Assembly: GCF_000026365.1 (NCBI RefSeq)
Contig: NC_012995.1
Span: 1,304,501 to 1,368,500, forward strand
From: Zygosaccharomyces rouxii
Lineage: Eukaryota; Ascomycota; Saccharomycetes; Saccharomycetales; Saccharomycetaceae
Direction of reading: 5' to 3'
DNA length: 64,000 bases
The position numbers and the translations under genes were made by a program. Below are positions 27,171 through 36,848 of this stretch, piece after piece. Numbering within the stretch: the first letter of the stretch is position 1; each line of letters opens with the position of its first letter. Below the pieces are notes generated by a model. The model saw nothing but the letters and a program-made list of their open reading frames with translations. It was not told where the DNA came from and did not search any database.

Positions 27171-28163
27171 ATGAGTGTGTTGCTAGAGACTACCGCTGGT
27201 GATATCATAGTTGATTTGAAATATAAGCAGTATGAAATTGAATCGTACAATTTTTTAAAATTGTGCAAGTGTAACTTTTATCAAAACCAGTGCTTTTACA
27301 ATTTACACAAGGATCAGTCGGTACAATTCGGTAATCCCCTCTTAGGTTATGAGGATAGAAAGGAGCTGAGGTTGAAAAATACATCCGTGGAGGGTATCAC
27401 GAGTGAGCCAGTTAAGTCCCGACTTCTAAAGGCCACTGAATCGCCAGATCGTTCAGGTAAAGCGCTAAAGGGATCTTTAGGAAATGTTGTCGTTCAAAAA
27501 CAAGAGAGTGGTCAAGAGTTAATTGGTTCGCAGGTGATCATTTCCCTAGCTGAACATGGTTTGGATGCAACTAATGCCATTTATTTTGGAGATGTCATAC
27601 AGACATCATGGTCCACCTTGGATAAAATAGAAAGATTCGCCGTTGACGATACACAGAGGCCAATAGAGGATATTAGAATTCGTTCAACTTTCATCATATA
27701 TGATCCATTTCTTGATGGGAGACATTTTCCCACATATGAAGTATCACTCCCAATACAAGATATTAGGTTACCACAAACGCTAGTGGATGAATTTACAGAT
27801 GAGGATCCAGAAGTTCGTAGGGATATCAAGAGAAAAGAATTATCGCTAGAAATCATCGAGAATATGCCTATTATGGGCATAAAGCCATCGCCTCGAGTTC
27901 TCTTCATATGTAAATTGAACCCATTGACCAGAGCCAAGGACATTGCTACCATTTTCCAGAGGTTTGGAGCCATTGCATCAGTCGAGATCGTTCGAGATAA
28001 GTCTACAGGCCATTCCTTAGGGTACGGGTTCATTCAATTTACAGACAGGAAATCCTGCGAGCAAGCATACAAGAAAATGGAGGGTGTTATAATTGATGAT
28101 AGGAGAATCCACGTAGATTTTAGTCAAAGTGTCAAGGCAGCTACGAAAGCCATCAATCGTTGA
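27171..28163 (+). CDS. PPIL4/Cyp6-type cyclophilin-like protein with RRM
   Basis: A 330-residue protein. The N-terminal ~165 residues align with the cyclophilin domain of the PPIL4 family (SVLLETTAGDIIVDL, NFLKLCKCNFY, GSLGNVVV, GSQVIISLAEHGLD, IRSTFIIYDPF). The C-terminal ~85 form an RRM (LFICKLNPLTRAKDIATIFQ, GYGFIQF, IDDRRIHVDFSQSV). PPIL4 proteins are nuclear spliceosome-associated cyclophilins; S. pombe Rct1 is a relative tied to Pol II CTD. The catalytic cyclophilin residues are not kept: the active-site Arg region, the QFFI motif (QVII here) and the Trp/His positions are all altered, so it is probably not an isomerase. S. cerevisiae has no counterpart that I know of. A Cbf1-type TCACGTGA lies upstream (27087-27094). 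Confidence 0.88.
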   Translation: MSVLLETTAGDIIVDLKYKQYEIESYNFLKLCKCNFYQNQCFYNLHKDQSVQFGNPLLGYEDRKELRLKNTSVEGITSEPVKSRLLKATESPDRSGKALKGSLGNVVVQKQESGQELIGSQVIISLAEHGLDATNAIYFGDVIQTSWSTLDKIERFAVDDTQRPIEDIRIRSTFIIYDPFLDGRHFPTYEVSLPIQDIRLPQTLVDEFTDEDPEVRRDIKRKELSLEIIENMPIMGIKPSPRVLFICKLNPLTRAKDIATIFQRFGAIASVEIVRDKSTGHSLGYGFIQFTDRKSCEQAYKKMEGVIIDDRRIHVDFSQSVKAATKAINR

Positions 28164-28292
28164 ATTCTAAGTATTTATTTGACTATTTAACATTTTAACT
28201 GTAAAATCACGTTCAACATTTCCGCGATGGACGCAGTTCATCACTCATACCAAAGAACCCTTGTTTGAAAACATCAGTTTTGACAACAACGT

Positions 28293-29441
28293 ATGTCGAG
28301 CTTTAAGAGCCTTCTACATGGTTTCTACATTCCATGGTCACTCTATGCTTCGGCAAATGGTATTAGACACTACTCAGAACCAGTGAAACCCGTAGAGCCT
28401 AATGATGAAGAAGTATATTTAGACAGTTTCCCACCAAAGGATAGCTATCAAGTGCCTAAAAATCCAATTGTACTCTGCCATGGTTTATCAGGATTCGACA
28501 AGATAATCCTAATACCTTCCATCTACCAACTGACCAAGATAATCCGTCAAAGTATAATGGCTAATAATTCTGAACATTTTATCGAATCGGGGGATCAATC
28601 AACTGATAATGCCTTCTTAGAGATTGAATATTGGATTGGTGTCAAGGAAAAATTGGAGAAAAAAGGCTGCACTGTACTTGTAACCAAAGTTCCCAGTTTT
28701 GGAAGCATTGAGGAAAGAGCACTGTCATTGCATGCCTTTTTAGAGAAAGAAACCCAAATTCTGCGACGCACAGCTACCAAGAATGAGATTTATAATGTAG
28801 GACAGGATGACTCTGCTTCTCAAAAAGAACCAGGACCTATAAAGCTAAATCTCATTGCCCATTCCATGGGCGGATTGGATTGTCGATTTCTTATCTCAAA
28901 GATACAAAACAAGAATTACAAAGTTTTGAGTCTTACAACGGTCTCAACACCACATCGTGGTTCTGAGATGGCTGACTACGTGGTGAACCTAATTCAAGAT
29001 TTAAAGAAATTGGCACCTTCAGAACCTGAGCAACTAATTCTACCGCCATCAATCCGCGAATTGACCACTAAATACATGTCATTTTTTAATGCAACTACGC
29101 CAAATGATCCTTCGGTCTCATATTTCTCCTATGGATCTTGCTTCAGACCAAGGTGGTACAACGCTTTCTACATGACTTGGAAGATTATACACAATTTATC
29201 GGGTGGTCAATCCAACGATGGTATGGTAACAGTTCAAAGTAGCAAATGGGGACACTTCCGCGGATGCCTTCTCGACACGGACCATTTAGATATAATCAAT
29301 TGGAAGAATAAACTACAAAAGGATTTTAGCAAGTCCCTTTTCAATGCCAGCAAAGCGGCTAGTCAATCCTTAAGACCCGATATTGACATATTGAACTTCT
29401 ATCTGTACATAGCAGACGACTTGGCAAGAAGGGGATTCTAA
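28293..29441 (+). CDS. TGL2: Mitochondrial triacylglycerol lipase Tgl2
   Basis: A 382-residue alpha/beta hydrolase. The conserved core starts at PKNPIVLCHGLSGFDKIILIPS (residue ~51), the nucleophile is Ser191 in LIAHSMGGLDCR, and STPHRGSEMADYV follows. The catalytic acid and His are probably in the SNDGMVTVQSSKWG and TDHLDIINWK segments. The C-terminal DDLARRGF ending matches S. cerevisiae. Tgl2 hydrolyses tri- and diacylglycerol in mitochondria. This copy is ~55 residues longer than S. cerevisiae Tgl2 (326), with much of the difference at the N-terminus (MSSFKSLLHGFYIPWSLYAS), which may act as a targeting sequence. The preceding gene ends 129 bp upstream. Confidence 0.95.
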   Translation: MSSFKSLLHGFYIPWSLYASANGIRHYSEPVKPVEPNDEEVYLDSFPPKDSYQVPKNPIVLCHGLSGFDKIILIPSIYQLTKIIRQSIMANNSEHFIESGDQSTDNAFLEIEYWIGVKEKLEKKGCTVLVTKVPSFGSIEERALSLHAFLEKETQILRRTATKNEIYNVGQDDSASQKEPGPIKLNLIAHSMGGLDCRFLISKIQNKNYKVLSLTTVSTPHRGSEMADYVVNLIQDLKKLAPSEPEQLILPPSIRELTTKYMSFFNATTPNDPSVSYFSYGSCFRPRWYNAFYMTWKIIHNLSGGQSNDGMVTVQSSKWGHFRGCLLDTDHLDIINWKNKLQKDFSKSLFNASKAASQSLRPDIDILNFYLYIADDLARRGF

Positions 29442-29760
29442 AGGTTGTGAATTCTATATATGTGTATAGTTTCATGGGACAAGATTGTTGAAATTGTAGA
29501 TTGCAGCTCAGAGGTTAAGAGAAGGGCGGTTTGTGAGCCTTTGTTTTTGTCCCGAGTTGTTTTCCGTCTGCCTAAGAACCGCAGGGGTTCGTGATGTTTA
29601 CCTTTAAGCAAGTTCATCAACATAGTAGAGCAGGCGAACAACAAGTCTTAACTTTGGAAGAAAGAATTGAACCGGAGCTGTTTCTGCTGCTGTTACTTCT
29701 GTATTTCGATATTGAGGTTTTACACTTCAAAGACAAGCCAAAGTTTCATTTGCTTGATTG
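29442..29760. promoter_or_regulatory. Intergenic region TGL2 / SIP3
   Basis: A 319-bp gap between same-strand genes. It holds a small AT repeat (29455-29466), an AGGGG stress-type motif near 29583 and no credible additional gene. The minus-strand frame 29438-29644 is judged to be chance. Confidence 0.4.
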
Positions 29761-32700
29761 ATGACTGAGCACAAGCAGGATAAGGATTTTGAGTGGAAGA
29801 GACTGAAGTTGATTTCAGTTTCATTCAAAGAGGCTTCTTTGGATACACCATCATTTAGGGCACATGTTAATCATTTCCAAACGAAGGTCGAGTCGCTAGA
29901 GGATTGGATCGAAAAGACTGTTGGATTTACTGAAAGCCATTACGATGTGTCTCTAGATGACTTCCAGAGGACTCAAAGTACATTTCTTAGCCAATTGCTA
30001 CCGTCACCCATAGTGTTAAGCAATGGATTCGTCGATAACCAGTTGTACACACCATGGCTGGTGGAGAGTTTCAACAAAGAATATGCTGAATTCAATACAA
30101 CACTTTTGGGCATCCTTTCTGGTCAGGATTCAGGATATCCCAATGTATTGCTCGAACTAATGACCAAAAGTATTGAACCTTACAAGAGTAAAAGGGCTAA
30201 CTTTGAGTACTATCAGAATAAACATGATAATATGTTAAATCAACAACAAGCAGTGGATATTAATAATGCAAGTATTACTCCCGCCAGCATACGTGAAGAT
30301 GCATTTCAGCTGTATGAGGTAAGGCAGAGCTATCTGGACGCATCCTTAGAATTAGTAGTTGCTATCTCGTCGATGAAATTAGGGGTCGATAAATGTGTCA
30401 TGGAAATCATTGGTCTTACTCAACTGAAAAACACTTTCACCTTCCAACACACCGGTAAAAAGGTTGATCTAACTCCACTTTTGAATGAGAAATTCTCATC
30501 TTATTCGGAATGGGTAGAAAATTCTATTGAAGCTGCTCATTCTTTACAAAATGAGATAGAAAATGCTAAGCGCCAGGTTTTGCAGTTCGCAGCTCAAAAA
30601 TTCGTTCCTTCTCGTGAATTGGACGACTATGACTTTAAGATAATCAATCCAAATAGTTTAATTAATGATAATCCTGAATATGGAAAACAATCTCCTGAAA
30701 AATGTGGCTGGTTATACATGAAAACTTCATTGAGTTCCCCCCAGAGGACAATTTGGGTTAGAAGATGGTGTTTCTTGAAAAATTCAGTATTTGGTATCTT
30801 TTTACTTTCGCTGTCCAAGACTTATGTGGAGGAAACTGATAAGTTTGGTGTCTTTTTAACAAACGTTAAGTATGAACCAGATGAGGATCGTAAGTACTGT
30901 TTTGAACTTAAGATCGTTGGCGGTAAAGGTCAGGAGAAAGAGGATGATGCTTCAAAAGACATTAAAATAACATTTCAAGCTGAAAGTCTCGAAGATCTGA
31001 AATCTTGGATTAATACCTTTTCCCATGCAAAGAGTTACGCATCAAAATTAGATCCTAACAGTACGGAATATGATATGGCATTCAAGAGGTTCCCACCAGA
31101 ATTTTTTGAATTTGCATCTAGCACTACTACTTCAATGGATCAAACATTAGTTTCATTTAGTGAACGTACAAAACCCCTAGTCAACCTTTTAGATGAAAAT
31201 CTTTCTGTGAACGACACTTCTCTTTCACCAGAAGGTAAGTTGTGTCACCTTTCCATGGCTGTAACTCCCCTGGCTACCAAGATGACATCAGTGGCGATTT
31301 TAGCCAATTTCTATCGTAGGGAAAACTGGGTACCTAATGCTGTTGTTGCTAATATTTGGGGATCTACGGATTGGAGTGATTATGCCATATCTGATGAAGA
31401 CTTGAAACCATTGACAAAGATGAAAAATACTAGATTTGAAACCAATATGCATCAAAATCCGTCACCCACGACTGACTACCCAAGTTTCTACCCTTCAGAA
31501 ATGAAAGTTAATGATATCCAATTCAAGAGTTTATTTTTCACCATTGATCATAGATTAGGCAAATTTCCTGATGAGTTATTGTTATTCAATTTCAGTACCT
31601 TCTGGTGCCCGAACAAAAGGCAGAAGTTCTCCTCTACATGCTATGTGACTGCCAACAGTTTATTTTGTTATATGAATTCAATGGGATTCATCAGTCTTGC
31701 CCACCTGAACTTGAAAGATTTCGTCTCTGTTGAGGAAGGTAGGAGTTCGAGCAATATGATTAAAATTTACAATACGGAAGGATTGCAATTGAGAATATAC
31801 GTGTATTTCAAAAACCGTAAAATGATAATAGAAAAATTACAATATCTTTTGGAAAACAAGACTCGTGTTCAGCCCAGAAGTGAGGAAGAAATCTTCAAGA
31901 GGTTTGAACAAATCGACCAAAAATACGAAAGCATGGCAGGAGAGAAAGAGGTCGATGCCGTTGGGAATCAACATGCTTCTCAACCACTTGTCCATAGCAA
32001 ACCTGACGGAATGATGAACATGTTTTGGTCAATGGGTGCTCCTGCCCTTGAATGTTTTACCAGATCGAAAGAATTGCAAAGGGCAAGCACCATAAATTAC
32101 CACCATACTTATGACGCTTCACCCAAGACCTTGATGCATATTTTATTTGGTGACCAATCTACGGTATTCCCACGTTCATTCTTCTTAGCCGATAGATATG
32201 ACCCTTATAATCACACTTCGGAATGGAGAGAACAGAGAACTCCTGAGGGCAACCTGCAACTTTTCAGAGAAATTCAATTTGGTCTCAATATAACTGACCG
32301 TTATTTGGGCGATACTAGCTATGATGAAAGAGCAAAAGGTACTCAAACAATGATTAGACAAAAGCTCATTAGGATGACGGAAGGCAAGTTCTATGAAGTG
32401 CATCAGGATTCTTTTGTTGTACAAGTAGTCTTTTGCCATCCTTTGCGTGTTACAACAAAATATGTAATCATGCAACCTCATGAATCCGATGATCAAACAG
32501 ACGGTGATTCATCTCCCAGTGCACTGTTCCACGTTTATTATAATGTGGAGTTCATAAACGGCAAGACTGGAAAAATTATTAAAAACCTTTCCTTCGTCGA
32601 AAAAACCGTATTGAAGTGGGCGGTTAAATTCACTCAGATGGAATACATCTATCTCAAAAGAACCATTAGATATTATTTGGAAAAAATTGGTACTCATGGT

Positions 32701-33495
32701 AAATTAGTGAAAGCTGTTAAATTATGTGGTAAGATTGGTGTCGTACTTCCTCAAAATGATCCTTCTCAAAATGATCCTAATCAGAATGACCCTAATCAGA
32801 ATGACCCTAATTTGGAAAAAGAATACACAGAGGAGGAACGTGAAATTGCCGATATAATAGTCTACAATTTTTCCCTCATCCTCAGAATCATTATCAAGGG
32901 ATTCTTTTACCGCGTAGTTAATTTTACATTTGTGGCTCTAAGAACAATTGTTGGATTCATCTTTGTTGTGGGATCAGGTCTCGCCCATATTAACAAAACT
33001 TTGGTGATATCACTGGCACTTTCCATCGGATTGAATATCCTTTTGTTCGGTAGATCCACTGTTACTTACTGGTTGGTAAGAAGAGCTGAGAACACCTTCC
33101 GCGAATTGACTGAGAGTAAGCATGAGAACGTCATGCAAAGAGCCGTTTTCATCAAAGATCTTGATCTCTTGACAACGGAGTTGTCATACGAAAGTGAGAA
33201 CCTGGCATTTAACAAATTTAGGGAATTGAATACCGAAGATAATTACATCTTCAGAGATACCAGAAAACAGGTAGCATTCCGTAGAAACGAACTGCTGGTA
33301 GAGTTAAAGATTTTACAGAGCATGGAGAAGGAGTTGGTACAGGGTAACTATAGAAAATTTCTACTATCTGAGCAGAGCCAATGCGATACGGTTAAAAGTG
33401 ATATGGAGGACGTCTGGAATAACTCTACGGAACTAAGAAACTATTGCGAAAGTTGTGATCATGAATTAAAGAGACTGACATCTCTACTACTTTGA
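29761..33495 (+). CDS. SIP3: Sip3/Lam3-type BAR-PH-VASt membrane-contact sterol protein
   Basis: A 1244-residue protein from ATG 29761 (the preceding in-frame TTG is ignored). An N-terminal BAR-like helical region (~1-300) is followed by a PH domain (~312-425; GWLYMKTS, WVRRWCFLKN). Later come a GRAM-like part (STCYVTANSLFCY, ~630) and a VASt/StART-like domain (~770-960; FGDQSTVFPRSFFLADRYDP). C-terminal hydrophobic segments at ~1055-1100 (VNFTFVALRTIVGFIFVVGS and following) would anchor it in the ER. The family (Lam3/Sip3, paralogue Ysp1 in S. cerevisiae) works at ER-plasma-membrane contacts; Sip3 was named as a Snf1-interacting protein. A 15-bp minisatellite encoding QNDPN units sits before the membrane segments. 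Confidence 0.95.
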   Translation: MTEHKQDKDFEWKRLKLISVSFKEASLDTPSFRAHVNHFQTKVESLEDWIEKTVGFTESHYDVSLDDFQRTQSTFLSQLLPSPIVLSNGFVDNQLYTPWLVESFNKEYAEFNTTLLGILSGQDSGYPNVLLELMTKSIEPYKSKRANFEYYQNKHDNMLNQQQAVDINNASITPASIREDAFQLYEVRQSYLDASLELVVAISSMKLGVDKCVMEIIGLTQLKNTFTFQHTGKKVDLTPLLNEKFSSYSEWVENSIEAAHSLQNEIENAKRQVLQFAAQKFVPSRELDDYDFKIINPNSLINDNPEYGKQSPEKCGWLYMKTSLSSPQRTIWVRRWCFLKNSVFGIFLLSLSKTYVEETDKFGVFLTNVKYEPDEDRKYCFELKIVGGKGQEKEDDASKDIKITFQAESLEDLKSWINTFSHAKSYASKLDPNSTEYDMAFKRFPPEFFEFASSTTTSMDQTLVSFSERTKPLVNLLDENLSVNDTSLSPEGKLCHLSMAVTPLATKMTSVAILANFYRRENWVPNAVVANIWGSTDWSDYAISDEDLKPLTKMKNTRFETNMHQNPSPTTDYPSFYPSEMKVNDIQFKSLFFTIDHRLGKFPDELLLFNFSTFWCPNKRQKFSSTCYVTANSLFCYMNSMGFISLAHLNLKDFVSVEEGRSSSNMIKIYNTEGLQLRIYVYFKNRKMIIEKLQYLLENKTRVQPRSEEEIFKRFEQIDQKYESMAGEKEVDAVGNQHASQPLVHSKPDGMMNMFWSMGAPALECFTRSKELQRASTINYHHTYDASPKTLMHILFGDQSTVFPRSFFLADRYDPYNHTSEWREQRTPEGNLQLFREIQFGLNITDRYLGDTSYDERAKGTQTMIRQKLIRMTEGKFYEVHQDSFVVQVVFCHPLRVTTKYVIMQPHESDDQTDGDSSPSALFHVYYNVEFINGKTGKIIKNLSFVEKTVLKWAVKFTQMEYIYLKRTIRYYLEKIGTHGKLVKAVKLCGKIGVVLPQNDPSQNDPNQNDPNQNDPNLEKEYTEEEREIADIIVYNFSLILRIIIKGFFYRVVNFTFVALRTIVGFIFVVGSGLAHINKTLVISLALSIGLNILLFGRSTVTYWLVRRAENTFRELTESKHENVMQRAVFIKDLDLLTTELSYESENLAFNKFRELNTEDNYIFRDTRKQVAFRRNELLVELKILQSMEKELVQGNYRKFLLSEQSQCDTVKSDMEDVWNNSTELRNYCESCDHELKRLTSLLL
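32752..32811 (+). repeat. 15-bp in-frame minisatellite in SIP3 (four QNDPN-type units)
   Basis: Four consecutive 15-bp units encode QNDPS, QNDPN, QNDPN, QNDPN. The last two are identical and the first two differ by synonymous or near-synonymous changes. It lies in the linker between the VASt domain and the membrane anchor. Length polymorphism between strains is likely. Confidence 0.9.
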
Positions 33496-34153
33496 TTTTT
33501 TTTGTGGAAAAAAATTTAAAACGACAAGGATGAAAATTAATTAGAGAAGTATTTTATCATATTCTGGTCCATTGTACTTGTATGGCATCGAATCGTATTT
33601 TGTATTGTGTTGGTTCTATATTCTGTAATTTCCGGGTAATTTTCGTCAAGGTATTTAAAGAGAAGAAAAAAATTCAAATACTTTTAACTCTTGTACCTTT
33701 GTTAACTACTCAGTTCACAGAAGAACGAACAAGACCCGCAAGGAACAGTTCCTATAGTCTCAACTTGTACCTAGTAAGTTTACTATGGCAGTTGTCGAGT
33801 ACTGTAGGAGATTGGTTTCTTCATGTTCAACATCTTGTAAATAGAAATGGTTCCAGTCGTTGTTTATGATGACAACATATCTCAGCTCACTCAGATCATT
33901 CATGATCGAAAACTTTATCCTATATCCAACATTCATCAAAGTACTGATTAAACTACTGGACGTCTAATTTCATTGTAAAAACTGTAGAAATTTGTGTAAA
34001 TTTAGCTTGTGATCTCTTCGTAGTGCGTTACTTGTTCGGTCCTACTCTTAGAGACCTGTTGAAAGAAAGCCCTTGAATAGTTAAACTCTAAACCATACTC
34101 ATGGTGCTCATGTATTAGTAGTATACCTAGGAAGACGTCGACAACAGGTGCAA
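33496..34153. promoter_or_regulatory. Intergenic region SIP3 / DSL1
   Basis: A 658-bp gap between same-strand genes, larger than most here. It has a Reb1-type CGGGTAA (33633-33639) and A/T-rich stretches just after SIP3. A 95-codon frame (33582-33869) has no recognisable domain. A C-box/D-box-like pair at 33866-33947 was considered and not accepted. Confidence 0.4.
33633..33639 (+). promoter_or_regulatory. Reb1-type binding motif
   Basis: Exact CGGGTAA, 138 bp after the SIP3 stop and ~515 bp before DSL1. Reb1 can act as a promoter organiser or as a roadblock terminator, and the position near the SIP3 3' end allows either. Confidence 0.4.
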
Positions 34154-36592
34154 ATGGCAGCGGTTTCAGGCATTGATGACCTTGGCCTTTTGAGCAAGGC
34201 AGAAATATTAGAATCACTAGGTAAGGACCCCTTGTTAGTAAATGAGAAGGAATCAAAGAGTGATAATAAAGATGATACACCGGTAGATTTTGAGGGCATA
34301 TTGAAGAGAGAATCTTCGTTAAATCAAGAATTACATGATTTGGCTTCTTTAAGATCAATTTCTGGTCTTATTATGGAATTCAAGGCTAATTTTGAACTGT
34401 TAGAATTGGAAAACTGTTACTACTCTTTGCAAAACCTGCGCAAGAAACTGCGAGACACTTCATCTTTGACTAAACAAAGTTTCTCATTCCAACAATCAGT
34501 CTTCTCTCATGTGGATACTATGCATTTACAACTTGTAGGCAAATTGTATGAAATCATTAGTCAATGGTTTTGGCAAGTAAACGGTGATAGCATTACTTTT
34601 AAACGATTAGTGGAATTGGGGGAAGATTCTGAAACGATGGAATATGTGCCATTCATTACATTTGTTGAGCAACAGTACTACCCTGATGGTTTTCTAGATC
34701 CTGATCTTTGGGTAATCAGACACATGAAAGTTGGATCTTCGCAAGATACAGTTGTTGAGAATTTGAATTCGATCCTCAGAGATTATTTAAATTCGAACTT
34801 AATGATTGAGACAATCAAGAGATTCTTATTTGCTAAGGGTGGTAAGATTACTTGGGAAGATCTTGGTAATACCCAGAAATTACATTTTAAGCAGAGTGGT
34901 ACAGACAAAGTTGGTGAAAGGATTTCCAATATTCTAAACGTGGTTAGCTTCCTCAATGAAGGCATAACTCCCCATGACAAGCACGCATTGGCTGAGAAAT
35001 TAGGCCCCCTATTAGCGAATGATTTGCTGCAATCAGTTAGATCTAATGCTTATTCTGTTTTACATTCTTCTGATTCGCCCTTAAGAGAAGAAGTGAGCTT
35101 GGTTAATGAAAAATTAAAATTTCTATCCAACGATACACGATGGAATTATCAAAGTAATGATGTGGAAGACCTCTTGAACGATGATCAAGTTCATAAAAAC
35201 CTATTGTTGGATGGGGTTTTTGAGAATTATGCATTAAAGATACGAAGTATCTTCAGAGATCCATCTTTTAAAAAATTGGACACTGTTCGTACAAAGAACC
35301 ATGGACTTGGAAGGCCTCAGATTACTGTTGGCAATTCCGTTAAGGATAAAAATCAGAATGAGAAGACCAACCAGCAGCAACCTAAACCTGAACAGAAGGA
35401 CGGGAAAAATGATGATGACTGGGATTGGGGGGAAGACGCTGGTGAAGAAGATGCTTGGGATAATGAACTCGCCATTAATTTTGAAGATAGTGCTGGGGCT
35501 ACACCACGTAAGGCAAGAAGGGTCAGCGGTAAAAGCGGATCGGATGAAGCTGACGGTTGGGATAAGGAAATGGAAATAGATCTTGATATCAATGAAGGAA
35601 CACCCCGAAGATTAAGAAGGTTTAGTCAGAAGAGTCAAAAAAGTGGGAAAAGTGAAAAGAGTGAAGGAGATGGATGGGGATGGGATTTAGATATCAATGA
35701 GATTGAAGGTTCCTCGCCCGTTAAAAATCCACAGGAAGTCAGGGATACTAATGAACAGAAGGAGTTTAATGGTACTAGCGATGTTCAGGTAAGCCAGATG
35801 GCATTAACGTTTATTAATATCATGAATGAATTACAGGAAGCCGTCGAGAAAACCGGTAAAGCCCAATTTGAAGATCATACTTTCCAACATAAATTGAACG
35901 TTTTGCAAACGCTTTTTTTTGCCATTTCTACTCGTCATTTCCAACTAGATTGGTGGCAGTTGTTTGTCGATTTGAGATATGTTGTGCAATGTAATTCACA
36001 ATTGACCCGTCTTCACGAATTGATGTCCAATTTACTAGAAATTTATTCCAACAGTAGTCTCAAATTTGTCATTCAACTGGTTAATGAACAGATACAACAA
36101 TTTTTTGACGATGAAAGACACCCCAGTTGGGACGTTACCGAAAAGAAATTGTTACCGTTTGTGAGAAACCAGATCATTGAACCATTGAGTACCATAGGTG
36201 GTGACGAGGGTACCACTTATTTGTTACAATTCTACAACTGCCTATATGTGGATTGTATTAACGATAGAATTCTCCAATGGAATGTAATATCTGAGAAGAA
36301 CTCTGAGAACCTAGCTCATTTAGTTTCAATCATATATGACCAAACGGAAGCTCCAAAATTGTTGAACAACACAGAATACCGCCAGTACCGTGACAAATTT
36401 GTTATTGTTGGTCAACTACTACAACTGCACTTAAAGGAAATTATGGCTATGTTCTACAATGGAGACTTTTATTTGTTCGGCACTGAGGAATTAATACAAT
36501 GGTTGATATTGCTTTTTGCTGACACGCCATTAAGACAAAACGCGATTCAAGAGATCCGCGACATAAGAGGTGCAAGTGCCGCTGACGATTAA
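34154..36592 (+). CDS. DSL1: ER vesicle-tethering protein Dsl1
   Basis: An 812-residue Dsl1 from ATG 34154 (a GTG two codons earlier opens the frame). Helical N-terminal (~1-350) and C-terminal (~560-812) parts flank a disordered acidic region (~405-520) with tryptophan motifs around residues 423, 469 and 508. In Dsl1 that loop catches COPI vesicles by binding delta- and alpha-COP, while the helical arms bind Tip20 and Sec39 and the ER SNAREs. The motifs read DDWDWGEDAG, DGWDKEMEIDLDINEG and DGWGWDLDINEIEG, an internal repeat. ATX1 follows at 256 bp, as in S. cerevisiae. Confidence 0.93.
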   Translation: MAAVSGIDDLGLLSKAEILESLGKDPLLVNEKESKSDNKDDTPVDFEGILKRESSLNQELHDLASLRSISGLIMEFKANFELLELENCYYSLQNLRKKLRDTSSLTKQSFSFQQSVFSHVDTMHLQLVGKLYEIISQWFWQVNGDSITFKRLVELGEDSETMEYVPFITFVEQQYYPDGFLDPDLWVIRHMKVGSSQDTVVENLNSILRDYLNSNLMIETIKRFLFAKGGKITWEDLGNTQKLHFKQSGTDKVGERISNILNVVSFLNEGITPHDKHALAEKLGPLLANDLLQSVRSNAYSVLHSSDSPLREEVSLVNEKLKFLSNDTRWNYQSNDVEDLLNDDQVHKNLLLDGVFENYALKIRSIFRDPSFKKLDTVRTKNHGLGRPQITVGNSVKDKNQNEKTNQQQPKPEQKDGKNDDDWDWGEDAGEEDAWDNELAINFEDSAGATPRKARRVSGKSGSDEADGWDKEMEIDLDINEGTPRRLRRFSQKSQKSGKSEKSEGDGWGWDLDINEIEGSSPVKNPQEVRDTNEQKEFNGTSDVQVSQMALTFINIMNELQEAVEKTGKAQFEDHTFQHKLNVLQTLFFAISTRHFQLDWWQLFVDLRYVVQCNSQLTRLHELMSNLLEIYSNSSLKFVIQLVNEQIQQFFDDERHPSWDVTEKKLLPFVRNQIIEPLSTIGGDEGTTYLLQFYNCLYVDCINDRILQWNVISEKNSENLAHLVSIIYDQTEAPKLLNNTEYRQYRDKFVIVGQLLQLHLKEIMAMFYNGDFYLFGTEELIQWLILLFADTPLRQNAIQEIRDIRGASAADD

Positions 36593-36647
36593 TCATCTTT
36601 ACCAGCATTACCATTGTAATCATTGTAACTCCTAGTGCTATGTGCTT

Positions 36648-36655
36648 TCACGTGA
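36648..36655. promoter_or_regulatory. Cbf1-type site TCACGTGA upstream of ATX1
   Basis: A perfect palindromic E-box 194 bp upstream of the ATX1 ATG. A TATA element (TATAAAAAA from 36748) lies 101 bp upstream of the ATG, and GGTGCAC (36733-36739) is one base from an Aft-type iron site on the reverse strand. Confidence 0.5.
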
Positions 36656-36848
36656 TATGTGTGTCTGTCGTTCCTTTGACATTTTACTGAGTAATTTGAG
36701 CCAAATTCGCTGACAATCTGCTTTCAATTAAAGGTGCACTCGAAATGTATAAAAAAGAAGCACCTGAATTCATTTCAACTCAATTCAACTCATTCACTGC
36801 ATCCAGTTTCATCTCTAACTAATCTGTAAAATCCCCATCTCCTGAGCC

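Noticed and set aside
33582..33869. 95-codon plus-strand frame downstream of SIP3
   Set aside because: No domain or family resemblance and composition like translated intergenic DNA.
33866..33947. ATGATGA and CTGA 82 nt apart, like a C/D snoRNA
   Set aside because: The flanking bases do not form a proper terminal stem next to the boxes, and I recognise no rRNA guide; chance matches of this kind are common.
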